A DNA stretch of 64,000 bases from the NCBI RefSeq assembly GCF_030704535.1, contig NC_081817.1, positions 3,425,001 through 3,489,000 of the forward strand. The letters run 5' to 3'. The notes beneath the pieces were generated by a model. That model worked only from the letters and a program-made list of their open reading frames with translations. It was not told the origin of the DNA and searched no databases. This DNA comes from Vitis vinifera (Eukaryota; Streptophyta; Magnoliopsida; Vitales; Vitaceae). Below are positions 35,900 through 48,181 of this stretch, in pieces; the stretch's first letter is position 1, and every line of letters begins with the position of its first letter. Both the position numbers and the translations under genes were made by a program.

Positions 35900-38344
35900 T
35901 CTCAGATACGATCAAGAAGAAGAGAAGCTAGACAGAGAATGAGAAAATTCGACGAGAAAAAAAAAAAAAAAAAATATATTTTGGATTCTCTCTGTGTTTG
36001 CTTCCCTCTTATTTTCTCATTCTCTCTCTTCTTTACTTTCTTTCCACCATTTTTATTTAATAATTTTTCCATCCTTCAAAAACCCTAGGTTCGACCAAAG
36101 GCCTTCATAAACCCAAAACCAGAATAAAAAAATATATTTATCAAACGGACGAAATAATCCCTCAAAAATATCTAATTGACACTTATATTAAAAAATATAT
36201 ATATGATCCTATACTTACAAAAAATAATGATTTTATTTACAGAAAAAACCCTGTTTTAATTATTTTTTACACTTATAGAAAAAAAGGAAAAAATAAAATA
36301 AAAAGGGTATTTTTGTCTTCTAACAATAACATTTATAAATAAAAAAAAAAGTAGATTTTGAAGAGAAAATAGAAAAATATGGAAAAAAAAACATAGAAAG
36401 GGTATTTTTGTCTTCTACCCTACTAAGATTGCTAACTCCTTGCTCTGAAACTTTATTATGCCCACTCAAAACATAATTATTTTTAATATGTTCATCGAAT
36501 TAGTTTTAATATACCTAAAATGTTATTTTTATTTTTCATATTTTTTTCCATCTTCTTCTCTAATTTCTTTTTTTGAAAATAACACTTCATGACAAAAATC
36601 TTGACTCTGACAACTTCTTTATTAAAAATAAAATATTTAAAATAAATTTAAAAGTGCATTTGACGGTATTTTTATTTAAAGTATTTTAAAAAAAAATTAT
36701 CTATTAATATTTCTCCTAAAAATATTACAAGTAATTTTTAATTATTATTTAAATTTTTAAAAGTATTTCATAAAATTTATCAGGCATCTACTTTTTTTTA
36801 AAAAAAAAAACAATTTTTAACTAAAAAACACTTCTTAAAATTATTGTCAAATAGACTCTAAAACTAATTTCAATATTTTTGAATTTTTTTCTATCCGAGT
36901 AGGGTATATTTAATATTTTTTATTTATATAATTTTTTATGAATACTTTTTATTAAAGTAACTTAAAAAATATTAATTTTTATGAAATTTTTAAGTGAAAT
37001 CTTAAATTTAAAATTCGTTTTAGAAGTCTTTTTTATTTTAAATATATTGAAAGTTTTCGATAAAATTATGGTTTTTAATTTACTAAAGATTTTTAAGTTT
37101 AAATAATTTTTAAAAATATATATTTTTTTACTTTGTTAATGATATTAAGACATTAGAAAGTAAAAAGTGAAGGAAAAAGAAGAGTAAGATGAGATATTGA
37201 TTTGCAAGAGCATTTCAATGTTTTTTTTTAAAAAAAAGAATCATAATTTAAGGGGATATGTAAAGTAATTTCAATGGATAATATATAAATATAAATTCTC
37301 TAAGATTTTATTTCCTTTTCTGAAATTATTCCACTTGGTATATAATTATAAATGGAATAAAATTAGATTTCGGAAAATCATTTGGTAAAACTTAATATTT
37401 ATTACTTAATAATTTAAGTTGATTTAAAGTTAAATTATACTTAAGTCACTGGCTTAAAACTTATTACTTATTTTTTATTTTAAGTATTAAAGTTATTTGA
37501 TAAAATTAACTTAAGACTAATTTTAAATTATCAAATTAACATATTGATCCTAATAGATTATAACTAGGGAAATGAAGGTCAAGCAATAATGGAAGTTGCG
37601 AAATAACAAAGAAGATTATGAAAGTAATTAGGGCAAATAGAGGTAAAAGGATAAAATAAAAATATTAACTTAAAAATAAATTATTTGTTCTTACTTATTA
37701 TTTCAAATTATTTTAAGTCATATCATTAAACTAATTAACCAAATATACTTAATTTATTTAATAACTTAAATTAAATTATTAAATTACTTTAAGGTATTAA
37801 ATTGATTTACTAAACGCCCACTATCTTTAAACATATCTTAAAGTTGAATACCACCTTGCTTTACTATCTCACATTCCATACCACCTCTCTTTTTTCCCAC
37901 TTTCACCACCTGGACATACAAATTTCTTCTTGTTCATTTTTACATTAAACAACTAAAAATTAAAAATTAAATAAAATTGTAAAATATTTTATTAAATTAA
38001 TATCTAACATACCACTTCTTTCATCCAGCTTCACATTTTTTTTTTCATATTTAAATAAATCTTAATTATAATCTCTCTCATGCTTTTAATATTTTATTAA
38101 TATTATCTAAAAAAAAAACTATATAATTATGTAAGCAAGACAGGATATACCTTTGTTAGGTTGTTACAAAGTTGCTATTATAAGATATCTTTTTTCTTTT
38201 TTCTTTTTTTACTTTTTATCCTTATATTAATTTTTATAGGGATTACTTGTCCTTTGTACATTAGAGGAATCTAATCAAGACACCTTTTTTTATTGAAGTT
38301 GGATCCACCCGAAAAAGAATTATAAAATATTTTATATATATTTC
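35900..38344. other. AT-rich intergenic DNA with MITE-like elements
   Basis: No gene seen. A pyrimidine-rich patch (about 35,990-36,060) lies over the FGAM synthase promoter region. From 36.1 kb onward the DNA is very AT-rich. A possible small MITE lies at about 36,652-36,862 (ends CATTTGACGGTATTTTTA and, reversed, TATTTGACAATAATTTTA), and a clearer one at 37,379-37,819. Confidence 0.45.
37379..37819. mobile_element. MITE-like element with long imperfect terminal inverted repeats
   Basis: The left arm (37379-37420) reads CATTTGGTAAAACTTAATAT...TTAATAATTTAAGTT. The right arm (37763-37819), reversed, reads GGGCGTTTAGTAAATCAATT...TTAATAATTTAATTTAAGTT. About 440 bp, non-coding, over 75% A/T by eye. 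This is the TIR structure of a non-autonomous DNA transposon. Confidence 0.5.
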
Positions 38345-39038
38345 ATTCCAAAAATTTATGTTTTCTAACCTCGGGAGTTAAAAAAAAATATAAAGCAGCC
38401 TCAATCGATCGAGTTGGGGGTCGACCGGTTCACTAGCCGTTGGAACATTTAATACTTTGGCAGGTTATCGTTACTTCAACCAGACCTCGATTGAACCTCG
38501 ACCAGAGGTCGACCGGGAAGGAAAGTCTACTGGATGATAGATAGTGTTTTTAACACTCCTCGATCGGACCTCGATCGGGTAAGGGGAACCGGTCGACCGA
38601 TTTCCTGACCGGTTGAGTCGGTTGGCCAAAGCCTCGACCAGTTCAACCTTTTGATCTCGAAAACCTATATTTTTATATTCTTTTCTTTTCTAGCACTTAG
38701 ACAAGGTCTTTAGGTAAATTAATATGTCAATTTTGAAACGTTTTGCCTAAGATACATTTGATAAAACTTGGTTTTTAATGAAATTGTAACTTTAAAAAAT
38801 AAACCGAGATTTTCAAATATGCATGAAATGATATATAAAACCTAAGTGCACTCATGCATTCATCTTACATTTGTTTTCTATTATTAAAGGTATTCCAAAT
38901 GTCTTGATCTTGTATCCATTAGGTCATTTGATGAATTTCCAAATTAATACCTGAGATTCTTTACAATTCAAACCAATTAGTAACTTTATCATGGTTTGTT
39001 ATCATCAAAACCTAATTATGAGAACCCTTGGGCTAACA
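38345..39038 (-). repeat. Truncated 3' LTR of the copia element
   Basis: Closely matches 51,541-52,210 along its length, including the repeated CGACCGGTT and CCTCGATCGG motifs. Begins (minus strand) TGTTAGCCCAAGGG. Ends abruptly near 38345 where the partner LTR continues about 540 bp further. A polypurine-like AAAAATGGGGAAAT tract precedes it, and a second GAGGGGGAGA tract lies near 39,092. Confidence 0.8.
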
Positions 39039-39369
39039 ATTTCCCCATTTTTTATGATAAAAAACTTGGTTATTTAGGAGAAGAAAAATCTCCCCCTCAA
39101 ACTAATCATGGATCAATTAATCAAAATTTATGAAGTTAAAACAAAGATAATTAAGACATGCAAAATTTCAATAGGAAACAGTGTAAGTCATGAAACATAT
39201 AGCATATCATATATAAGTCAAATGTACACGAAACATATAAGCCTATCATATATATGATCCAAACAAAAGATATGACAATGATATACATGTAAGTCTCCTA
39301 GAGTCTAAATATCTCTCCCACTTTTAGCAACATAAAAAAGAAACAAATGTGGTCTCTATGAAATCAAGG

Positions 39370-40871
39370 CTAAAGAGGTGGAGGTGGAAATACGGAGCGT
39401 AGGTAAGCCATCATCTCCTCATGCTGACTCTCCTGGCGACCCTCATTGCGCTCAATCCTCTACTAGAGATGCTCAAACGCAGCATGATGTTGATCCATGC
39501 TAGCCTTCATACGCTCAAATCCCTATTGCAAATACTCAAACTGAGAGGTGAAGTCAGTCTGATACCGATTCATGCAATCTTCCATAGAGTAGAATCGAGT
39601 ATCACTGACTACTACAAGCTCCTCCATGTGAGTGCCGAGAAAGCTAATCTGAGTAGATAGATCCATCCAAAGTGCATGATCAGGAGCATGAGGTGCCTGA
39701 TGAGGTGGAATCTCTGTGTGAGGAGGCTCGGTGAATGATGGCTGAGAAGATGGTCCTGTTGTGTAAGTCGGCTTAAACATCCTCATCTCAGACATCATCG
39801 ACTCAGAAAATGTGGCCTTAAACTGAATACCCTCTGACTGGAGTGAAAGAATGTCAAGCTCGGGTTCTCTCTACTGAAAGCCTCTCTAAGGGTCTACTCC
39901 ATTTTCCATCTCTTGTATCTTGGCCTCCTCCTCTACTTCGGGATACACCTGTCCCTGTCCCCGGGCCTATGCTGGTGGTCTCTCTACTCTCCTAATCCAA
40001 GAACCATCGGGGGCCTTCTCAAATTTCATTCACCCCAAAGACTGTTCACCATATGTATCATAAATGTCGGGGACCTCAAAATTTGTCTTTTTGCTCAAAT
40101 CAACCCCGACATCCTTGAACACTCTAGTGAAAAAGCAGTCATAGGTGAGTACGCAGGTCATGCTCTCACAACATGAGATCATGTGCATCATCATCAAATA
40201 CCCCAAGTGAATCCGTCTCCCCATCAAATTAAAGTCCACGATGAATGCCTCATAATAGGAGACCTCGTCTCGGTGTCCGCCTCGTGGTAGTAGGATAGAG
40301 CAAATCATGTGGTGTAGTACTCTGCTAATTACGGTCAAACTGTGGGCCGATGGTTTGCCCATCCCCGGGGCGTCTGCAAGTTCGCACATCCTCTTAATGG
40401 CCTTTCTAGGCTCGAAACCCATCATAGTGGGTCAAATCTTGGACTCGTACACCCTGAGTCCAATTGGAGCAATATTGAAAATGCGGTAGATGTTCTCCGG
40501 GTCCAACCGGATCTCGACCCCTCTAATGATGGAAATAATCGGGCCACCAATGCCATATGTCGTCCTCGAATAGAACGCTCGCACCAATGTCGGAAAAATC
40601 GGCTTCAAAACCGTCACCATGGGTAGCCAACCCATCCTACTGAACAATCCCTCAAATCCGAAATGCTAAAATTGGGAGAATTTGATATTTCTCCCTGGAA
40701 CTACTTTCCTCTAAGCAAAATTTTGCTTATATCGTTGGTAGTCCTCCACGGAGCTAAATAAGCGGTGTCAAACCTCGCCTTTCGGCGAGCCTCCGACTAA
40801 AAGGGCTGAGACAACTCAATTGGAAGTTTGCCCTGTGCCTTAGAGGCAACCGACTCTCTCCTAAGAGCCAT
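39370..40871 (-). pseudogene. Extra ORF between pol and 3' LTR (env-position ORF), degenerate
   Basis: Minus-strand blocks 40797-40871 (ATG at 40871, MALRRESVASKAQGK), 40432-40647, 40030-40425 and 39523-39798, separated by stops and shifts. The middle blocks (GIGGPIISIIRGVEIRL, ICSILLPRGGHRDEVSYYEAF) resemble the 'putative plant transposon protein' domain that accompanies some plant LTR elements; the last block is Pro/His-rich with a coiled-coil look. SIRE-type copia elements carry an additional ORF at this position. No membrane helix is visible, so an envelope role is not supported. Confidence 0.5.
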
Positions 40872-41530
40872 GAAAAAGACAGAAATAAAAGATACGAGGC
40901 GAGTAGAGAGAGAATCACTCACAACTAAAACCCTAGGTGCACGGGAAAGAAGAAAACCTTGGTTGTGGCGTGTGGGAGGAAGAAAGTGCAATCCAAAACC
41001 AAAACCCTAGCCTTCAATCTTCCAAAAAATCCAATTCAAAGCTTTCAATTGGTCCAAACCTTGCTTAAACTGATATCTGGAAGTCGAAATGTGAAGAAAT
41101 TGAGGAGAATAGTGGAGAAAATGACGTGCGAGAGTCTTTTTAAATCCCTAGTGCCGACGAACCGGCTGACCGGTCCTGGTCCAATTGATCGCCTGGTCAA
41201 CGGGTTTGACTTTTCATCTTTTGTGCATTTTCTCGTTTTCTGATCCACCTGTCATTTTTAGTTGAAATCCCCAATTGTTTATGTCCAATGCCAAAGGAAT
41301 TTTGATTTTTGGTCAAAATTTGACCATTTATTTAAGTGTATGTCTATATGATGCGTCTGACATGAAATTCATGCAATCAGAAGGTATATTTATCAAGAAT
41401 TCATTAAGCAATCATTAGATCATAAAGAAATCACCCTTAGTTGTCTTCTAATATCAACAAATTGTTCTTTACTTAAGAGGTTTTGTAAATATATTGGTAA
41501 GTTGATTTTTTGTGCTTACAAATTCAAGTG

Positions 41531-42772
41531 TTATGTCACCTTTTGTGCATGGTCTCTAAGAAAATGATGTTTAATCTCTATATGCTTAGTCCTAGAGTGT
41601 TGCAAGAGATTTTTTGATACATTTATGGCACTAGTATTATCACATTTAATAGGAACATGTTCAAAAGATAAATCAAAATCACTAAGTGTTTGTTTCATCC
41701 AAAGAATTTGTACACAACATAAACCGACTGCTATGTATTCGGCTTCTGCCATTGACAAACTATTGAATTTTGCTTCTTACTATGTCATGAAATAAGTGAA
41801 TGTCCTAGGAAATGACAAGTGTCACTAGTGCTTTTTCTTTCAACCCTACAATCGGTAAAATTGGCATCCGAAAATCCAATTAATTCAAAGTTATCACTCT
41901 TAGGATACCATAAGTTTATGTCCATTGTCCCTTTCAAATATATAAGAATTCATTTCACGGCACTTAAGTGAGATTCTTTAGGACAATATTGAAATCTAGC
42001 ACACAAGCATACACTATACATAATGTCGGGTCTACTAGCTGTCAAATATAGTAAAGAACCTATCATGCCTCTATACATAGATTTACCTTTCTCATCTTTA
42101 TCAAGCTTGATGGATGAGCTCATTGGAGTCTTCATTGTTTTGGTTTCTTCCATGTTGAACCTTTTGAGAAGATCTCTTATATACTTTGCTTGATTAGTGA
42201 AGGTTCCTTCCTTTAGTTGCTTGATTTGAAGTCCAAGGAAGAAGTTGAGTTCTCCTATCATGCTCATTTCAAACTCACTATGCATGCACTTAGAAAATTC
42301 TTCACAAAGATAAACATTAGTAGCACAAAAAATGATATCATCAACATATATTTGAACTAAGAGCATATCATTTTCTTTGATCTTTATGAAAAAAGTTGTG
42401 TCGATTTTTCCCATTTTAAAAACCCTTTTTCAAAATAAATTTACTCAATCTTTCATATCATGCTTTAGGTACTTGTTTCAATCCATAAAGTGCATTTTTA
42501 AGTTTAAAAACATGGTTAGAAAAGTTAAAATTTGAAAACCGGGTGGTTGTTCAATATACTTATTCATTTATAAAGCCATTTAAAAAAGCATTTTTCACAC
42601 CCATTTGATATAAAACAAAGTATTTAAAACATGCAAAGACAAGTAGCATCCTAATGGCTTCCAACCTAGATACGGGGGCAAAGGTTTCTTCATAATCTAT
42701 CAATTCTTCTTGATTAAAACCTTGGGCTACCAATCTTGCTTTATTTCTAATAATTATGTCATTTTCATCCAT
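41531..42772 (-). pseudogene. Copia reverse transcriptase and RNase H, broken
   Basis: Minus strand: 42560-42772 carries KARLVAQGF and DYEETFAPV; 41950-42414 carries the catalytic IYVDDIIF, then GELNFFLGLQIKQ and MIGSLLYLTASRPDI; 41531-41758 carries the RNase H signature MAEAEYIA and the tail TKHIEIKHHFLRD. All are hallmarks of Ty1/copia pol. Frameshifts between blocks and internal stops make it non-functional. Confidence 0.9.
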
Positions 42773-43149
42773 TTTATTTCTAAAGACCCATCTAGTTTTA
42801 ATAATAATTTCATTTGAAGGTCTTGGTACTAATTCTCATACTTCACTTATTTTAAATTGATTTAACTCATTTTGCATAGCAATCATCCAATTTTCATCAA
42901 CTAAAGGATCATTTATTTTTAGGCTCAATTTGAGAGATAAAAGCAAGATTATTGCAAATATTTTTAAGAGATGATCTAGTGTTTATCCCACTAGATGGAT
43001 GACTTATAATTTGATCTTGTGGGTGGTTGATGATAAACTTCCAATCTTGAGGAAGGTCTTGGCTTGATTCACCTTGCACTTGTTGGAGAGGGGGTAGTGC
43101 CAATGGTGATTCTTCTTTCTTGGGATCCTCTCCAATTTCTTCTTATTAC

Positions 43150-43994
43150 CTTCTATCTTCAATTTGCAATTTTCCCATGGAGGAGGTCTCCAAACCTAAA
43201 TCATTATCAAAACTCTCTCTTTCTTAGAAAGAATTGTTAGATTCATAAAAAATAACATGGATGGACTCCTCTACAACCATGGTTCTTTTGTTAATAACTC
43301 TAAAAGCTTTACTTGAAGTTGAGTAACTAAGAAAAATTCCAACATCCAATTTTGCATCAAATTTTCCAAGATTGTCTTTGGTGTTTAATACAAAACATTT
43401 GCACCCAAAGACTTTGAAATAGTTAATCTTGGGTTTCTTGTTTTTTCAAAGCTCATAGGGAGTTTTCTTAAGAATGGGTCTCAATAATATTTTATTGAAA
43501 ACATAACAAGAAGTGTTAACCGCTTCGACCCAAAAATATTTTGGTAAATTGTTTTCATTTAGCATGGTTCTAGCCATTTCTTGAAGATTTCTATTTTTCC
43601 TTTCAACTACCCCATTTTGTTGAGGAGTTCTAGGAGCAAAAAAAATGTGGTTAATTCTATATTCATTTCAATATTCTTCAAAATCAATATTTTCAAATTC
43701 TCTCCCATGATCACTTCTTATACAAGTAATTGTAAAACCTTTTTCATTTTGAATCTTATTACAAAACTTTGAAAACTCATAAAAGGTTTTATTCTTTTGA
43801 CTTAAAAACAAGACCCATGTGTATCTAGAGAAGTCATCCACAATAACATATGCATAAGATTTTCCTCAAAGACTTGGTGTCCCAAAAGGACCAAATAAAT
43901 CCATATGCAACAACTCAAGAGGTCTTAACATGGAAATGAAATTTTCGTTTTTGAAAGAGTTTTTGATTTGCTTTTCTACTTGACAAGCTTCACA
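43150..43994 (-). pseudogene. Copia integrase, broken
   Basis: Reading the minus strand from 43994: CEACQVEKQIKN (end of the zinc-binding segment), LLHMDLFGPF (first catalytic Asp), SDHGREFEN (second Asp) and APRTPQQNGVVERKN (catalytic Glu). The core D-D-E pattern is recognisable, but stops interrupt it. The N-terminal half of the zinc finger and the preceding protease are missing on this strand; they occur instead in the inverted block starting at 43995. Confidence 0.85.
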
Positions 43995-45124
43995 ACTGAA
44001 GAAGAAAAAGAGAAAGAAGTGGCAAACATGTGCTTCATGGCAATAGATGAACTTGATAAGGTAAACTCTAACTTTAGTGATGAAGATATGCATGATGTTT
44101 TTGAAGAATTGTATGAGGATTTTGAAAAACTTAGTTTGAAAAATATTTCTCTTAAAAAGAAAATTCAACAACTTGAAAAAGTAAACAAAAAAATTTCAAT
44201 TGTTGAAATTTCTAAAACTCATCTTGAAAAAAGAAAATGAGATTTTGAGAAAGAAAAATGAATGGTTGACCTCCTTTCTTTCAATATTTTATTGTGGACA
44301 AAAATCTTTGAAATGATTCTAGCTAGCCAATAATGTGTTTTTGACAAACAATGGCTGGGATTCAAATCTTCAAAAAATTAAAAGTGTTTTAAAAACTATT
44401 TTGTAAAAGAATCCACAAGTGCAAGTCCTTCCACTACTTGCAACTTTTGTGGAAGAGGAGGACACATTAGTAGTATATGTCCTTTAAGAAATGGTTCTTA
44501 AAAGAATTCAAATGCAAAAGCTAAAAAAGTTTGGATTGAAAAATCCAAGGTCACTAACCCTCAAGGACCCAAAAGGATATGGATACCTAAATCAATTTGA
44601 GTTTTATATTGTAAGATTCAAAGAAGGATAAGTGTTTATTGGATAGTAGATGCTCAAGACACATGACCGGAGATAAAGTCAAGTTTGCTTTCCTTATAAA
44701 GAAAAATGGAGGATATGTTACTTTTGGAGACAATGCAAAAGGAAGAATCATTGGTCAAGGCAACATTGGTAATGACACAACCTCTCTTATTGAAAGTGTT
44801 TTATTAGTAGATGGTTTAAAACATAATCTTTTAAACATTAGTCAACTTTGTGACAAAGGTTTTAAAGTGATTTTTGAAGCATCTCATTGCATCATCAAGG
44901 ATATTCAAAATGATAAAATCATCTTCATGGGTCATAGATGTGATAATGTTTATGCTATAAATATTTCAAAATATGATGGTCATGATAGATGTTTTTCAAA
45001 CATGATTAATCAAAGTTGGTTGTGGCATGGGAGGTTAGGACATGCTAACATGGACCTCATTTCCCAACTCAACAAAAATGAACTTATCAGAGGCATTCCC
45101 AAAATAAATTTTGTAATGCATTGA
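43995..45124 (+). pseudogene. Inverted copia block: gag C-terminus, protease, pre-integrase
   Basis: On the plus strand, opposite to the surrounding element: an acidic gag segment (EEEKEKEVANMCFMAID), a zinc knuckle at about 44,437-44,480 (CNFCGRGGHISSICP, CX2CX4HX4C), an aspartic protease start (DSRCSRHMTGD at 44642, with DS(R)C in place of DSG), and a GAG-pre-integrase region ending near LWHGRLGHANMDLIS and GIPKINF. It abuts CEACQ of the integrase tail to tail at 43994/43995. Confidence 0.8.
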
Positions 45125-45395
45125 ATAACACTATTAGAGCATACAAGCATATGATCATTCAATTTTACCTAGGTGTATATTAAAAAATCTTATTTTTAAT
45201 CCAAACCTTGGTTTAACAAATATGATCATTCAAGCATGTGATACCAAATGTTATATTATTAACAAGAATTATACCAAGTGTTTGCAAAATGATAAAATGA
45301 TATTGCAAATTAAGTTTTAGAAGGGATACCATTATCAATGCATTCTTTCCAAGGTAAGCATATCCTCTTTCTTTTATGGATCCCTACAAAATAAA

Positions 45396-46083
45396 TTAAG
45401 TAACCTTTGGTACCCATATATTTTTAGGTCCTAAAGGGTTAGTCTTTCTTTCCTTTGAAATCCAAAATAATTTAGAGTTTTGAAGAACATGAGGAGATTT
45501 TCTTAAGGGACAAAAATCACTAATGTGACTTCCTCTTCCACAAAGACTGCAAATAGTTGAAGGTGAAAAACTAGAGACTTCCTTTATAAAATAATTTTTA
45601 AAATATTTTTGATTTTTGAAAGGCTTGTAGTCTAGCCCCTTTTGATCAAAAATGCACTTTTGACTTGCCATTCATTTTTCTTTTTCAATTCCTCATTTTT
45701 ATTTTTAAAAGAGATTTTTGTCTTCTCAATATTTTCAAATTTTTCCTTAAACTCATTGAGCTCATTTTGAGGACAAAAAATATTTTTGTTGAGATAGAAA
45801 TTTTTGAATCAAGTTTTTCAAGATCAAAATATAATTCTTGAAGTACATCTTGAAACTCATTATGGTTAGAGTTGGAGTTTACCTCATCTTGATGTTCTTC
45901 CAAAGCCATAAAGCACATGTTGGCATTCTCATTTGTGCATTCTTCTTCCATGGATGGAGTCTTCATTACTTTCACTTTCACTCTCTTCCTCTTCATCATC
46001 ATTTGTTAAAGCCATAAAAACTATACTTTTCTTATTTTCTTCAACTCTTTGATGATTGTTCAAATTTATCTCATAAGTCATGA
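45396..46083 (-). pseudogene. Copia gag C-terminal part with zinc knuckle
   Basis: The minus strand continues gag from the break at 46084: SLMTYEINLN, then an acidic run (DDEEEESESES), ANMCFMALEEHQDEVNS and the zinc knuckle CSLCGRGSHISDFCP (CX2CX4HX4C). Ends near GPKNIWVPK, just where a protease should start. Homologous to, but clearly diverged from, the inverted block at 43995-44600. Confidence 0.8.
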
Positions 46084-46088
46084 GTGAC

Positions 46089-48181
46089 TGATTCGTTCAA
46101 AATTGGTGTCTCAACTGATTCATGTCCTCTCAATGGTCCCTGACAGTGGTGCCATTTGATTCGTGTCCAGCTGGTGTCCCTTGATTGTGGTCCTCAGGGA
46201 GTAATCAACAAAATTTATAACCTATTACACCATGTACTAGGATAGCCTTAGCTAGCATAGCATAGTGGCTCTAGGGTCGTTCACTGGGATGGGTTTTCAC
46301 TCTACAATTGATATTAATTCAAAGTTGAATTGGTGTCTTTTCATTTCAAGGTTAGCTTTAAAAGAAAACATAAAGATGTTTGAATGAAAAAGGTTTGGTT
46401 TTAAACTAACCAAAAATAGTAACTGATTTTACTTACAAAGAAAAGTGTTTCTTGGAGTTTAGATCACTAGGTTCAGGTTCCTCATACAAAAAGGAGAATT
46501 CCGGTCACTTGTTTTTTTTCCTCGTATTAGAGAATTAACATATAGTTAATTCTCTAACCGGTGTGGTACAGATGCTTCCCATTAATGGGTTCAAACACTA
46601 AATCCCTCTCACTGATGCACCTTGCAATGGCTCGTGCCTCTCACCTAGCATTTGCCATTCAAGGTGATCTTTAACTTTGGACTTCCCTTCTCAAGCTCGC
46701 AAGAGATAACTAATGGATGTCTCCTTAGAATCCAAAATCTTACCAAGTGTTAGCTATTCTAGAAAATCCTACCTCTAAACCACCTCCCAAAGGCTCGCAA
46801 GAGATAAACAAGTGCATCTTAATGAACGGAGATCACTTGCCTTATCAAGTGTTGGCCCAGGTGATTTAGAGGCGTTTTAAGTTAATTAAAAAGATAAAAA
46901 CCATTAACGGGTCACACTTTCTTTTCATTAAAAACTAAAACAACAAAATTTCCAATTTATGCATGAGGAAACTTACCCGGCTTTCTTCACTCCAAGAGAC
47001 GAAGAGCCTAGCCTCTCATCCTCTAAGGAAAAATCCTCAGAGTTTGATTGACTAGAAAGAAAACTAACGAGAAAACAAAAATATGAAGGAAAAACAGAGC
47101 AAGTGCTTTATTCGTCGATTCCATAGATATCTCATTCTAAAGAAAATTACAAACTATATATATGAGGTTATTTCACCCTTTTGTTCTTACTTAAAGACTA
47201 AGGAATCCTATGATAGGTGGGTTACAAGGAGACTTTGGGGATTTAGACAACAAATATCTAAAGCAAAATATCTCAAGATGTCGGTTGGAAATATCAGGAA
47301 GCTTCAGGAGAACTCCGCGACACTGTATACTGAGAGAAAAACTCTCCGAGTAAGCGCTATCAGAGGATCCGGATATGTCTAACCGGAGAAATTGAAACGT
47401 CCTTCTCTCCTATCCGGCGTCAGACTCCGGATGTGAAATATCCGATCAAAGGATCCGGACATGTCTATCCGGAGAAGTTGAAACGTCCTCCTTTCCTATC
47501 CGGCTGTGAGATATCCTGCGCCGCCAGGCTATCCGGATCAACTCCATCCGGATTCCCCCGGGTGGAAGGAGCTATGTCGCAAGGGGGACCGTCTGCGTGC
47601 AAGATGTAGGGACCCCTCTCCCGGATGACACGGAGCTCAAGGCTATCCGGATCAACTCCATCCGGATTCCCCAAGAGGACATGTGGTGCGCTCCCCTATC
47701 CGGACTCCCTCAGGGAGAAGCACACGGCACTCGTGAACATCACACCCGGACGATAGCATATCCTATCCGGATATGTTGTCCGAATCATGGACTTAAAGTG
47801 AGCAAGCCTTGCTTCGTCATTCGGACAGCCTGCCACAGACCATGTTCCGCCGTCATCCGATGGTGTGTCCGAACGCCCTGTCTGGACATCTTTGCTCCTT
47901 GCATTCCGGATTTGTTTATAGCAAAGGACTTCAAAGCTTTGGTTCTTCATGTTTCTGAGCTTTCCATTGCTTTGCCATGGATTCCAAAGAACTCTCCTCA
48001 ATCTCGGATTGCTTTGGTGATAAAAAAGCTATCAAAATACCAAAACTTAACACAATTTGATTAGAATTGATTGCAAGGGTCCTTAATATGTTAATTGGGT
48101 TAAAAGGTGATAACTACTACTCAAAAGTGTTTAAAAGAGTTAATTACAAGCTATGAAATAGCACTTTTTGAGTAGTAATCA
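46089..48181 (-). mobile_element. LTR-type insertion in gag: ~2.0-kb LTR plus PBS remnant
   Basis: A 2093-bp insert bounded by TGATT...AATCA and flanked on both sides by GTGAC (46084-46088 and 48182-48186), a 5-bp target duplication. Removing it rejoins gag as ...EELIGSL/MTYEIN. On the minus strand an LTR-like unit runs 48181-46157 and is followed by AA and TGGCACCACTGTCAGGG (46139-46154 and on), resembling the Asp-tRNA primer site used by Athila/Tat-type gypsy elements. Only about 50 bp of internal sequence precede the second CGAATCA end, so this is a deletion derivative close to a solo LTR. Confidence 0.7.
47361..47720. repeat. TCCGGA-rich tandem repeats inside the LTR
   Basis: A ~70-bp unit (TCCGGA...TTGAAACGTCC...CCTATCCGGC) occurs twice at about 47,361-47,425 and 47,453-47,505. 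A ~33-bp unit starting AGGCTATCCGGATCAACTCC occurs at about 47,527 and 47,641. The palindrome TCCGGA is strikingly frequent, unlike all neighbouring DNA. Confidence 0.7.

Noticed and set aside
39370..40871. Envelope glycoprotein gene
   Set aside because: No signal peptide, membrane helix or cleavage site visible; only the position recalls env.
47361..47720. Tandem TCCGGA repeats as a satellite or origin
   Set aside because: They lie inside an LTR with defined ends and TSD, so they belong to the retroelement.
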